Source: Sapria himalayana (taxonomy: Eukaryota; Streptophyta; Magnoliopsida; Malpighiales; Rafflesiaceae). Taken from it: 64,000 nt of DNA. Location: NCBI GenBank assembly GCA_029783825.1, contig JAREIK010002618.1:571171-635170 (forward strand), given 5' to 3'. Shown piece after piece: positions 36,545-48,299 of the stretch. How positions within the stretch are numbered: the stretch's first letter is position 1; each line of letters starts with the position of its first letter. The translations under genes and the position numbers were made by a program. The notes beneath the pieces were generated by a model. That model was not told the DNA's origin. It did no database searches and saw nothing but the letters and a program-made list of their open reading frames with translations.

Positions 36545-37145
36545 GCAATTTATTATACAAACAATCAAAAATTTTATTTGTAAAACAATTGAAATTAAAT
36601 TATATTATTTTTGTATCAAATTAAAAAATCAAAAATTTATCACAATTATTATCAAAGACATCATTGAATAATAATCAAATATCATTAAGTATAACTAAAA
36701 TATTATTGAATTTCACCCAGATTTACTAATTATTAGATAATTATATATTTCGAAGTCAGGATTAAATCCCTTTAGATTTGAAAAACATTGAATAATCATT
36801 CAATCCTAGTAACAAAAGGATGAGCATCATCAAATACAAGAAGTGATTAACTTCAGACATACATCAAATAATATTCATAAAAATATCTTCAAATAAAAAT
36901 GAAAAATATTAAACTCTATCAAATATTACAATAAAACAAAATAAAACTATTTTGACATTCATTGTGAATGTTAGTACCTAATTCAAAATTAAAGATTCCA
37001 CCAATTACAAGTATACATGATCCCTAAAATAGATCCAAACTTTTGGTGACTTCTTTACATATCTCATTATATAGAGAATCGTATAATGAGTAAAATCTTG
37101 GAAACATCAAATATTATTGACCGCATATGCTATATATGATCTAGT
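36545..37145. other. AT-rich DNA without recognisable genes
   Basis: No motif or repeat identified. Confidence 0.45.
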
Positions 37146-37249
37146 CATAATCAAATAGTTTATCTTTTTTATAATTTTTCTATAAATAATTGAGTGAATT
37201 AAATAACATATTAGAAGTAAAGTCAGCACAATGTCAATAAGAATATCTG

Positions 37250-37880
37250 CTATAGACCACAATTTAAAAGATTAATATCTACATAAATATTAAACACACA
37301 TTTCCTCAATGACAAGATGATACACCTCATAGAATATGCAATATCTATATTAAGAAAGTAATTAAGTCTCTCAAATTTCTTGATCTGAAATTATACCTAA
37401 AGGTACTCATTGAATTGAATGATCCATAACTCATCTCTCATAATCAAAATATATGTAAAACTTAAAACAAGATAATTGCTAGTGAAAATCTAACAAACCA
37501 TATGTTTGAAGATTTTTTAGGTTTCTTCTACTATCTATAAACTACGTTTGTTTGTATTGTTCAAAACCCAAATTGCTGCTCCATTAATATCTCCTCAAAG
37601 TCATCTTGAAGAAATGTATTCTTCATATCTAACTGATATATTTTTAATTGAGGTGTTATAAGAGATATAAGAATGCATACTAATATTAACTTTATAACTA
37701 GAGAGAAAGTATTCTTATATTCCACACCAACATATAAGTAAATCTCATCGCTACAAGTCTCTCCTTAGAGTGATCTACCTTTTTATCTTAACATGTCTTC
37801 GCACTATACACTAACCTACAGCTAATAACAAATCTTTCTAAAGGTCCTTATATTAATTCCCAATTCCTATTAGAGTTGAA
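37250..37880 (-). pseudogene. copia reverse transcriptase remnant directly behind a primer site
   Basis: On the minus strand: DHSKERLVAMRFTYM (near 37,770; KARLVAKGFTQ region), YQLDMKNTFLQDDFEEILME (37,570-37,630; QLDVKTAFLNGDLEE), then FQIKKFERLNYFLNIDIAYS and LSLRKCVF (37,310-37,390; FEMKDLG..YFLGIEV and LSQRKY). Gag, protease and integrase are missing between primer site and RT, so the ancestral copy had a large internal deletion. A4 has the same structure, so the deletion came before they split. Confidence 0.85.
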
Positions 37881-37901
37881 TATATAGATCTTTTTTATCA
37901 T

Positions 37902-37915
37902 GGTCTGGCACCATC
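37902..37915 (-). promoter_or_regulatory. Primer-binding-site-like sequence, copy A3
   Basis: The minus strand reads ATGGTGCCAGACCA after TCTAATTCAAG. The copia consensus is TGGTATCAGAGCCA. Confidence 0.6.
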
Positions 37916-39006
37916 TTGAATTAGATAAAACCTCAAAAAAAGACTTAGCATGCTAATACAATCAATAAAAGTAACGTAGAAAAATAAACAAAATAAGATG
38001 AGATATGATAAAACAAGTAATATCATGTGAAGAGTATAGCTTAATTGTCCCATCTAGAGAGTATCTAGAAGGTCGAGATTAAATGGACAAGCTACAAGAT
38101 CATCCATGATTCAACTCCTTGATAGGCTCATCTTTAGTTTTACAATTTTGAGTATGTTTACTACTCCTAGTATCGATATTAAGCATTAGGTTGTCGTGTT
38201 TCATAGTCACCTATTGAATATTCATGTGTTATAGTTAAGACTCGTTGACAATAATATCTTTTTGGCCTAACAAATATATTCCTACCCGAGAAACCTCAGT
38301 TTCTTAGCACTCAAGGTGACTTCAAATTTTTTTGTAGTTATGATGACTTATGAAAGTAATGACATACAAAATACAACCATTATGATATGTAGTCAATGAG
38401 TGACTCTTTCTACTAATTGGTAGTCTAGGAAAACCTATAAGGAAGAAAGAAAAATTGATGGATTCGTGTGCAATATCTGAAATCATATTATTCCTAAGTT
38501 CTATTAAAAATGAGACCTTGTCAATAAAAACAATACCTAAACTCAATAAAATCTAATTAGTTTTTTAGTGAAAAATATTTATATCTTATTTAAATAATAT
38601 ACTATCCAAGCAAAATATTTGTCAAAGCCCTATATATCTACTTGTCTCATCCTATATAGCATTTAGGGACTAAACAAGTGTATATAAAAAATAATAGAGG
38701 AAAGCTATATATCCACTCTCTATGATAAAATACCTAAAATATTTTGTGGTTAAAAAAGATAAAATACAAATATATATGTTATTGTTATGTTATTTTGTGG
38801 TTAAAATCACATCTAACCTAAAATATTATGGATTATTATTTTCAACTCGGAGCGTCTAAACTATATAAAATAGATATATATTCTTCTCTCTAACACTCCC
38901 ATTCTTTTAAGATGTACCGAAAATATTAATTTAGTGTATAATATCTTGTTATATATAGTAATTATTGAATTGATTTGATGATTTGATAAATATTCTAATA
39001 CATTAT

Positions 39007-39052
39007 TAATACAAAATCTAATTAATATTTTTATTAATTAGATTTTGTATTA
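39007..39052. repeat. Perfect hairpin, 20-bp arms, 6-base loop
   Basis: TAATACAAAATCTAATTAAT (39,007-39,026) and ATTAATTAGATTTTGTATTA (39,033-39,052) are exact reverse complements around ATTTTT. A2 (12,510-12,565) and A4 (45,915-45,960, inverted) have only the right-hand arm; their left side reads TTCTTAAATTTTAAA-like sequence. Confidence 0.95.
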
Positions 39053-39759
39053 TTTTAGGAAAAACCTATGATGTATATTAAAATAGATATATCCAAGTAT
39101 ATATCGAGTAATTATTAGTACAAATAATCAAATACCTAAATTACTCTGTGGACATATTTCATTTTGTACTTATATATTTGAGTGTATCCTAGTGAAAGGT
39201 TACCAACTTTAGCCCATATAGATATATAAGATAAGAAGCTCTAGTAAGCTTTTTTTAATTGATATATCTCATACTATAGAATCAAATACCCTTAAGACTA
39301 AGACAAGATATTATAAACTTGACTAGTGATGAGTGACCAAGCTAGATACTAACAAATCAAATGACTTTCAAACATTTATCTTTTGCTATATAATATTTTC
39401 AAATAGATATGATATGATTATATATAATATGAGCATTAACTCATGATTTATAAATTTAAAATAAAAATAAAAGTGAAAAAAATCAATGATATCTAAAAGA
39501 GTAAAGGATCTCAGCAACCTTAAAAATGAGTTTTATATACTCATCTCTAGTAATTATATGTGTCATACTCAATTAAAATCTATGAGGACCCTTAGATAAG
39601 TTTGATAATAAGCATATTTATATACAGTTTCAAACTCTTGGACTCTTCTCTAATACTTTTTGTGCTCCAAAAGTATAATATGAGGACAACACAAACACAC
39701 ACAAACATCATATGAACCCCGCACAAGCTTCTCATAAGTAAATAAATAAATACTCTCAC

Positions 39760-39846
39760 ACACACACACATACATATAGATAAGTTTATATATGTTTTGT
39801 TTATATAAATATCATATATAAGCGTGTGTGTGTGTGTGTGTACACA
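39760..39846. repeat. (AC)n and (GT)n microsatellites
   Basis: An AC run near 39,756-39,770 and a GT run at 39,823-39,842, in the U microsatellite position. Confidence 0.9.
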
Positions 39847-41391
39847 CATATTTATATGCATATATCTATATAAATTGATATTAATAATGATTCTTAATTT
39901 TTATGTTTTTGACATTTATTTTTTTTTTAATTTTGTTATTTTTAGAATATTAATTTATGATATTTCCATTTTAAGTTTTTTAGTCATTAAATATTTATAA
40001 TTTTGATAAAATTATATATTTTATATATTTGACATTTTTATAGATTTGAAAATTTTCAAATCTTAATTTTGTCTTAGTTATTTCATATTTAAAATATGAT
40101 CAGTGTTATGATCACTATTATTTGTAATTCTGCATGAATTATAATTTTTAAATATCAAATATTTTTAATTTATAAGTTTTTAAATTTTTAAAATTATCAT
40201 AACTTTATAAATTTTTAAATAGTTATTACTTTTTAAAAAGTGACGAGAAAAACCAATATTTTATATATTTAATTGAAAGAATATTTTTTGGAAGTAATAA
40301 AATTAAAATAGAAGTGCTCCATTCTAAAAAGACTATATTTAAGAACATCAACTCAAGATACGTTAATATTAAGTATTATTAGTATATGATTATATGTAAT
40401 AGTGATGTTTTTATTTGGTGGTTATGTATTCCTCTTAGTATTTCCGAAATATTTTTTGTGAGCCAAACCCAAAACGTTTTGGGGTTTTGAAAAAAGGAGA
40501 TGTTGAGTCTAGTCTACCATTATTTATTCACAATAGCATCATGCCTAATGTATTGAAAATTTCTTTTTGTTTTATGGGAGGAGAAATAAATTATTATTGC
40601 GTGCAATGCTATTATTTTATTATTTCTAAATTGGCATGGGTATGTGCATTTTAAATGTGAAGTTAATTATTTTTAATTTTTAAAAGTTTTAATTTAATTT
40701 TACTAGATAATTAAATAATTTATACATTTCTTGTTTAAAAGGAGATTGGTTCGATTTGTTATGAATTTCTTTGTAATGTATTTCACAAATTAGATGTATA
40801 TAGAATGCATTTATGTATGCATAGAACCTTTGCATATAAATTTGGACCAAATTTAAATAGTTTCAAGAGTTTAATGCAATTATATAATCCATGAATTCGT
40901 GATATTATTGATAAAATATTTTAGGTATAATTTTGACTAGTTGTAATATTCTAAAAATTGATAATTGGAAAACATCATAACTCTTTATTTTGGCACTTTT
41001 ATAGAGTGCCAAACATTTAGTACAATTTAATTATAGAATCAAAAACTACTTGAAATTTGAACAAAAAAATAAGAGTTACTTTATTTGGAATAAAAAAAAG
41101 TTGACAAAAATGTATAACATGAATAAATTTATAGTTATCAGTAGTCATGGTGATGTCGAGATTTATTTTCTAGTCTATATAATTGGTTCCATCAAGTATA
41201 ATCTCTTTGAGAAAAATATCGAGTGGGTTAAAAGATATTTTTTATAAAATATTTATAATGAGCTTAATAATTTGATTTACATTATAGGAATTGATTCCCT
41301 CTAATCATTTTTGAATAAATTCATCATCAATCTGACACATCATGAACATCATGTCTGGTTGGTAGAATGTCTACTATTCATTATTTGTTTA

Positions 41392-41479
41392 GACATGTCA
41401 ATTCATATATTTTTTTAATTTTTTTTTATTTTTTTATTTTTTTATTTTTTTATTTTTTTTTTGACATGTCAATTCATAT
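41392..41479 (-). mobile_element. Tail-only retroposition: A-rich insert with 17-bp target duplication
   Basis: GACATGTCAATTCATAT occurs exactly at 41,392-41,408 and 41,463-41,479. Between them are 54 bases made only of T with scattered A, a poly(A)-type tail on the minus strand in AAAAAAAT units. This fits a LINE-driven insertion that stopped after copying the tail. Confidence 0.75.
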
Positions 41480-41799
41480 TAATCCTTTTCATTATCAGTC
41501 TGATAGACCAAAAATTACTACATAGTATATGATCAGGTATTTTGATTTTAACTTATTAAAAATCAAATCATTTGTTCTTATATAATATAAGATGTTTGCT
41601 CAGTGTTTAAATAAAGCTGGACACATTATTAATAAAATTATAATAATATATTTTATATAGTGAGTCTGCCTTGATTATGGATAATTAAAAAGTTCCAACT
41701 TTTTGTACTAATATACTTGGGATAAATATTTTATATTAATACATATAATAATCAATACCTTATAGTTATTGTGAATAATATTACTCTTAATCTTGATAT

Positions 41800-42730
41800 A
41801 ATTAATAAAATATTTACATTTCTTAATGATTATTTTGATTCAAAAAAATAAGATCTCTAAATAGATTAAGAAGTTTACTGAGTTAGATAATGGTATCACT
41901 TATATAATGCATATTATTTATTAATGGACTTCATTACAGTGATAGTCTTCATGTTATTGAAGCTAAATTTGCTTAAGAGCTTTTTTCTCAAGTTATACTC
42001 ATTGAAAATAATATTACCCACACTTCAGTTTAGCATATTTTATATTTAACACCCTTATGGGGAAACTATTGTCTAATTCACTATTTATAGATGGTTAGTT
42101 GGAAACATTGTTTATCTCATACTTAGTCATCAAAACATCTTCTATATATTTCATTAGGCGAGCTAGTACTATCGATGCCACCATCAACTCATTATGTCAT
42201 TGTTTTGCATATTCTATGATTATATCCATTCTATTTAGCAAAATCTTTTCTTGTACTGCATGCATTATTTGGTGCTAATTAGGAAGGAATTCCAATTGAT
42301 CTTATCTATACTGCACTCCTTTGTTCATTTTTAGTTTTTTGGCAAGTAAGAAATATATTTCTTGGCATGCACATGTACTAAAGTAAAATATCATGCTCTT
42401 ACTAATATCACATGGGAGCTCCTTAGGCTACCATGGACTTATAAGGATTTGGTTGTGTCACATACTATACTACTCTTCATCCTGACAATTAGAGTGTCAT
42501 TCATATTGCTCATGATGATGTGTTTCATGAACAAACTAAACATTATTAGGGATTTGGGAACTCAAAAAACATATGATATTGGCTTAAAGATTGTGATTGT
42601 GTTATTGTAGTTTCATTTATAAGCAACATGGAAGAAACTTACCTTAAATTAAGCTAAGGAGGAAAGACCTATCCCATATCACCTATGCTCTAGAAAATAT
42701 CCATTAAGATGATGATGTTATAGTGGGGGT
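41800..42730 (+). pseudogene. copia RT end and RNase H remnant with polypurine tract
   Basis: The plus strand gives GWLVGNIVYLILSHQNIFYI-like sequence near 42,090-42,150 (YR.LVG.LIYLT..RPDI..). The open frame at 42,362-42,610 has KVKYHALTNITWELLRLPWT and YKDLVVSHT (AEYRALA...ELLWLRWLLQDL). In another frame near 42,480-42,540 is SVIHIAHDDVFHEQTKH (QSAIHIAHNDVFHERTKH). AGTGGGGGTTTT at about 42,722 looks like its polypurine tract. Upstream RT, integrase and gag are absent. This copia type differs from the one at 1-4 kb. Confidence 0.88.
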
Positions 42731-43849
42731 TTTCTAGTCGAACTGTTTCCTATTTTTATATCCCTCAAAACTAAAACCGAACATTAATAAATATTAATTC
42801 AATCTATTTGGTTTCTTCTAATAAACAAAAATATAATCTATTTATTTAAAATATAAATATACATAATTATAATTAATTTAATGCATATGAAATTAATTTA
42901 ATTTCCAAATCTAATTAATTAGTTTATAATCGAATTGTTTTTGTTTTTATGTATATTGATATATTTCAAACGAATAAAAAATGTAAGACTTCTTTTATTA
43001 CTTCTGAATACGACTATGGAATGAATCCCAGACAAAATAAGATTTTGGGCTTCAAATGTAAATTATTTTAAACAATAATTTATATTAATTATAATGTATA
43101 CGACTACAAAATTATAGTTAAACTTTCTTGCTTATTCTAAATATATTATGTCATTACTGCTTATCACAAATTAAACTCAACTTGTTAAGATTAGAGATAC
43201 CCATTGATTAAATCAAATTACTATAATCAAATTTTAATTATTTTCATGATACTTTCTACTTAACTTATTTGAATTTTCAAATCATAAACCACCTAATGGG
43301 TTTGACATAATCAAAACTTCAAAGCTTCATCAATGAAGTATCATTAATCCTTTTGACAAAATATAGATTCCATCAGTAATTAATATTCATCATAATATTA
43401 ATAAATTTGTCCAATTCATATAGTTTGTAAATTTATTTCTATACTATACCCTCTATGAATTAAAATAATTATTAATAAAAATTTGGAAATAATAATTTCC
43501 TTAAGAATAAGAATAATAGTGATTATAATAACTATGGTATATTTTATTTTACAAGTTAGTATAAAATAATAATATTATCTTTCTCCCGTTCTATACACCC
43601 AAGTGTGCTAGTACTAGAAATTAGAATATTATAATTTATCATACTTTAGATAGACTCATTGAAATAGATCTAGGTCGTGAACAAACTTCTATTTGATGAG
43701 TATCACTGATTTGATCTTCTATACATAACATAATCCCTATGCGCTAAATTATCAAAAATCAATATAAAAGAAAAAAAGTATTTTTAACAATGCATCTCAT
43801 TAAAAAAGTCTTTATTAAAAATAAAAGATGCTAAACATGAAAACATTCA
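42731..43849 (+). other. Putative 3' LTR of the preceding copia, and AT-rich DNA
   Basis: It begins right after the polypurine-like tract. Part of it (43,365-43,480) recurs at 32,830-33,000, as expected for a dispersed LTR. No far edge was identified. Confidence 0.45.
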
Positions 43850-45720
43850 CCTACAATTTTTATATTCATAATTGTATAAAATTTTTATATTCATAATTTT
43901 ACTTTAGGTAAAATAGAAAAATAAACAAAAAAGTTGCACCTAAATTAATTTTTTTAAAAAAATCATTCAATAAATTGTTGGAAATAAAATTGCCTTATAA
44001 TAAAAAATAATTCAACTAAAAAACTTCAATGATGCATTAGCCTAAAATTTTTCTTGACAAATTTATGACTTGTGTTTTCAACAAATTATTGTGATGATTA
44101 AGTCATTATTAGTAAAAATTTTATTTTTCTAAAATTAGTGTCTTTGTTAAAAATGATTTTTTTAAGCCTGATACAAATAAAAATTTGTGAGTAAGGAGTG
44201 GGACCAAAATTGTTAATAAAAACATTCTTAACAAATTGTAAATATAAATTCATAATATTTTTGAGAATTGATTATTTAGCTAATAATTCATTGGAAAGTA
44301 AAGTTCTAACAAATGAGTTTATTGCACGCAACGAATTATTTTTATAAATAAATTCCTTTATATAGGAAGCATGTGGTACAAGACAAGTAATTTATTTAAT
44401 CAAAAGAATAAATTAACTTCTCAATTGATGCAAATATAAAGGATTTTGATTCCCCATAATTATCTTCTAATGATATGATGAAAATAGCATAAGAATCTAC
44501 TAAAAATTTAGTTTCATCCATTATTATTTAATATTTTCATCCATTAATAATTTTGGAAACATTTTACTAAGATTATTAAATGGTATGCTTTTTTGTCAAA
44601 TTAAAGAGTTTTGATATTTTCCATATATTAAATTTTAAAATATTACAATTAGTCAAAATTATACTAAAAATATTTTATCAACATTGGATTATATAATCTC
44701 ATAAAACTTTTGGAACTATTTAATTTTGGTCCAATTTTATAAGTAGAGGTGCTTTGCATACATAAATGCATTATACGTACATCTAATTTATGAAATATAT
44801 TACAAATAAATTCATAACAAATCCAGCCAATCTCCGTTTAAAGAAGAAATGTATAAATTATATAATTATTTAAGTATAATTAAATTAAAATTATAAAAAA
44901 TTAAAAATAAAAATAATTTGACATTTAAAATGCACATAACCATGCAAATTTAGAAATAAAAAATATATTAGCATTGCACTCAAGAAAAACCTCTCCTCAC
45001 ATAAAATAAAAAGAAAATTGAAAAACATTAGGCATAATTCTATTGTGAATAAATGATGGTAGACTAGACTCAACATCTCCTTTTTTCAAAAATTGAAAAC
45101 GTTTGGGGCTTGGCTCACAAAAAATATTTCGAAAATACAAAAAGCAATACAAAACCACCCCCCAAAAAAAACATCACCATTACATATATTCATATACTAA
45201 TAATACTTAATTTTAAAACATATTGAGTTGATGTTCTTAAATATAGTCCTTTGCAATGGGAGTGCTTCTATTTTAATTTTATTACTTCCAAAAAAAATAC
45301 TTTCAATTAAAAATATAAAATATTGGATTCTCTAGTCACTTTTAAAGAAGTAATAACTATTTAAAAATTTATAAAGATATGATAATTTTAAAATTTTAAA
45401 AACTTATAAATTAAAAATATTGCTATTTAAGAATTATAAATCATGCACAATTACAAATAATAGTTATCATAACATTGATCATAATTTAAATTTGAAATAA
45501 CTATGAGAAAATTAAGATATGAAATTTTCAAATTTATAAAAATGTCAAATATATAAAATATATAATTTTATCAAAATTATGAATATTTTAACGACTATAA
45601 AACTTAAATTGAAAATATCACAAATTAATTTTCTAAAAATAACAAAATTAAAAAAATATCAAAAACATAAAAATTAAGAATCATTATTAATATCAGTTTA
45701 TGTATATGCATATAAGTGTG

Positions 45721-45762
<42 letters not shown>

Positions 45763-46368
45763 CCTATAAATGATATTTATATAAACAAAACATATATAAA
45801 CTGTGTGTGTGTGTGTGTGTGTGTTTCTTTATTTGTTTATTTAATTGTGTGAAGCTTGTGTGAGGTTTGTATGATGTTTGGGAGGTATTTTAAGATACAT
45901 CACAAGTTTTTCCTAAAATAATACAAAATCAATTTAATAAAAATATTTAAAAATTAAGAAATAAAAATGCTTTAGAATATATGTCAAACCAATTCAATAC
46001 TTGCTATATAAATCATGCGATTACACAATAAATTTATTATGTAAGTACATCATAATAGAATGGGAGTATTAAAGAGAATAATACTTAACTGATTGAGATA
46101 GTTCGGATTCTCCGACTTAGAAATAACTTTCCAAAATATTTTTGATTAGATGTAGTTTTAACCAAAATCTAACTTAACAATCAAATACTCTATTTTATGT
46201 ATTTAAAACATATACCCTTCAGATCTTGCAACACAAAGATTAGATATTTTGCTTGCCTCTCATATTTTTTTATATACACTTGTTTGGTCCTAAATCACTA
46301 TATAGAATGAGATAAGTAGGTATATAGGGCTTTGACATATATTTTCCTTAGATAGTATAGTATTTAAA

Positions 46369-46504
46369 AATGACATATATATTTTTCACTAAAAATTTGT
46401 ATGCTTTTAGTGAGCTCGGGTATTGTTATTCTTGACAATGACATATATATTTTTCACTAAAAATTTGTATGCTTTTAGTGAGCTCGGGTATTGTTATTCT
46501 TGAC
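46369..46504. repeat. Exact 68-bp tandem duplication
   Basis: 46,369-46,436 and 46,437-46,504 appear identical base for base (unit starts AATGACATATATATTTTTCA). A3 has a single diverged copy at about 38,510-38,580. Identity in so decayed a region means the duplication is recent. Confidence 0.95.
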
Positions 46505-47072
46505 AATGACTTATTTTCAAAGAGCTTAAAAATAATATGAATTAAGATATTGCACATGAATCCATTATTTTTTCTTTCTTCCCTATAAGATTTCCTAGAC
46601 TACCAATTAATACAGTGAGTCACTCATCAGATAGATATCAACATGTTGGTAATTAATATGTTGTTACTTTCATAAGTCGTCATATCTATGATTAAATTTT
46701 AATCATCTTGAGTCTTATGAGAGTGAGGTTTCTTGTCGATGAGACTTCACTAGAACACATGCATATTAAGTAGGTAATTACAAAATATGGATAACCTAAG
46801 ACTTAATTTCTATACTAGGAGTAGTAGACATACTCAAAATACTAAAACTAAAGAAGAGCGAGAGCCTATTGAAGAGTTGGATGATTTTGTAGCTAGTCAA
46901 TTTAATCTTGACCTTCCAGATACTCTCTAGATGGGACAAATAAGCTATACTCTTCACATGATATTACATGTTTTATCATATCTCATCTTGTTTTATTTTA
47001 TTTTTTTGATAACTTTTATTGCTGTTAATATCATGCCTAAGTTTTTTTTTTGTGGTATTATCTAATTCAAGA

Positions 47073-47085
47073 TGGTGTCAGAACA
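47073..47085 (+). promoter_or_regulatory. Primer binding site, copy A4
   Basis: TGGTGTCAGAACA follows TCTAATTCA, a plausible LTR end. It differs from the tRNA-Met complement TGGTATCAGAGCA at two positions. Confidence 0.65.
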
Positions 47086-47099
47086 TTAAAAAAATGATA

Positions 47100-48250
47100 T
47101 CTATCTTCAACTCTAATAGGAATTTGGAATTAATATTATGATCTTAAGAAAGATTTGTTGTTAACTATGGGTGATGAAAAGTTCATATAAAAAGGTAGAT
47201 CACTCTAAGGTGAGACTTGTAAAATGAGATTTACTCAAATGTTTGGTTGGGATTATAATGATACTCTCTCTAGTTGTAAAAATAGTTTCTGCATACATTA
47301 TTATATCTTTTGTAGCACCTCAATTAGAAGATATATTAGTTAGATATGAAGAAAATATTTTTTTATGATAACTTTGGGGAGATATTTATGAAGCTGCTAT
47401 TTGGGTTTTGAACAATACAACTAGATGTGTCAAATGAGTCGGGCTGGGCCTGACCGACAGTTTTGGGCCGCTCAACTATGCTACTATGACAGGCCAGGCT
47501 CAGTATGGCACGGTTACTGTGGAGGCCTGGCCTAGCACAGGCCCACTGTATGAAATCCATCAGGTTTTGCCTAGTTCGAGTCGGGCCAAAACCTGAATTT
47601 AAAAAAAAATAGAATTTGAGCAGCACGCTGTCACGCATCTCTGCCCTTTCGAGGCTCCGTGAGTCTCACCCGTCAGGCATCGGCTCATCATGACCATGCT
47701 CAATGTGCAGTCACGCATACAGTGCCAACATACCAGGCACTTATGCCGTACCTGGCATGACAAGACGAACCCAATCACTCAACCCAGCACGGCCGGTGCC
47801 AAGAGTGCGCTCAGCACAAGCCCAAGCATGACATTATAGCATGCTGTGCCAGCCCAAGCATAGCTGAGCCAGGTCAGGCCTCATGCCGAGCCAGCCCAAC
47901 CAGTTGACACCTAGAAATACAACCAAATCTAGTTAGCAGATTATAGCCCTGAAACAATCACCAAATTATTAGTTAGTCATATTTTCACTAGCATTCACCT
48001 TTTATTAAGTAACACAAATATGTATGACATACTTCTTATATTTTTTTTAGATAATTACTAATGATTATGACTTGGTACTTTTGCTGATTTTCTATAGATA
48101 TAATATTCTAATTATGAGAGATGAGTTATGAATCATTCAATTCTAAAAGTACCTTGACTTACAATCTTAGATTAAATTTGGGAGACTCAAACCCTTAATC
48201 TAGATATTGGTTATTATATGAGGTGCAAAATCTTGTCACTAAAAAAATGT
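47100..48250 (+). pseudogene. copia RT remnant interrupted by a hAT-type element
   Basis: The plus strand has KVDHSKVRLV-like sequence near 47,200 and APQLEDILVRYEENIFL near 47,310-47,365 (QLDVKTAFL). After the insertion it resumes near 48,110 with MRDEL*IIQF-like sequence shared with A3. It is more decayed than A3. Confidence 0.75.
47422..47915 (+). mobile_element. hAT-type miniature element, copy 4, with perfect 8-bp duplication
   Basis: Left end TAGATGTGTCAA, right end TTGACACCTAGA, flanked on both sides by AATACAAC (47,414-47,421 and 47,916-47,923). It is 494 bp, GC-rich and without a transposase. The interior parallels copy 1: GGTCAGGCTAAAACC-like phrase, A-rich centre, CTCACCCGTCAGGC. 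A3 keeps the uninterrupted sequence AACAATACAAACAAACGTAG at 37,539-37,558 on the minus strand. The open frame 47,363-47,638 crosses the junction and is not a gene. Confidence 0.92.
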
Positions 48251-48299
48251 GTTTAATATTTGTGACAAGTGCTAGCTGCACTTATGTCATTTAATTGAC

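Larger units (their letters stand above)
37150..41125 (-). repeat. L+U+copia repeat, copy A3 (inverted partner of A4)
   Basis: Reverse complement of about 44.5-48.3 kb over its length, in this order on the plus strand: copia RT remnant, primer site, L, U. The U part begins with GATGAGTGACCAAGCTAGAT and keeps the microsatellite and the core at 40,311-40,343. It breaks off at about 41,125, where A1 and A4 continue, next to unrelated sequence. Confidence 0.8.
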
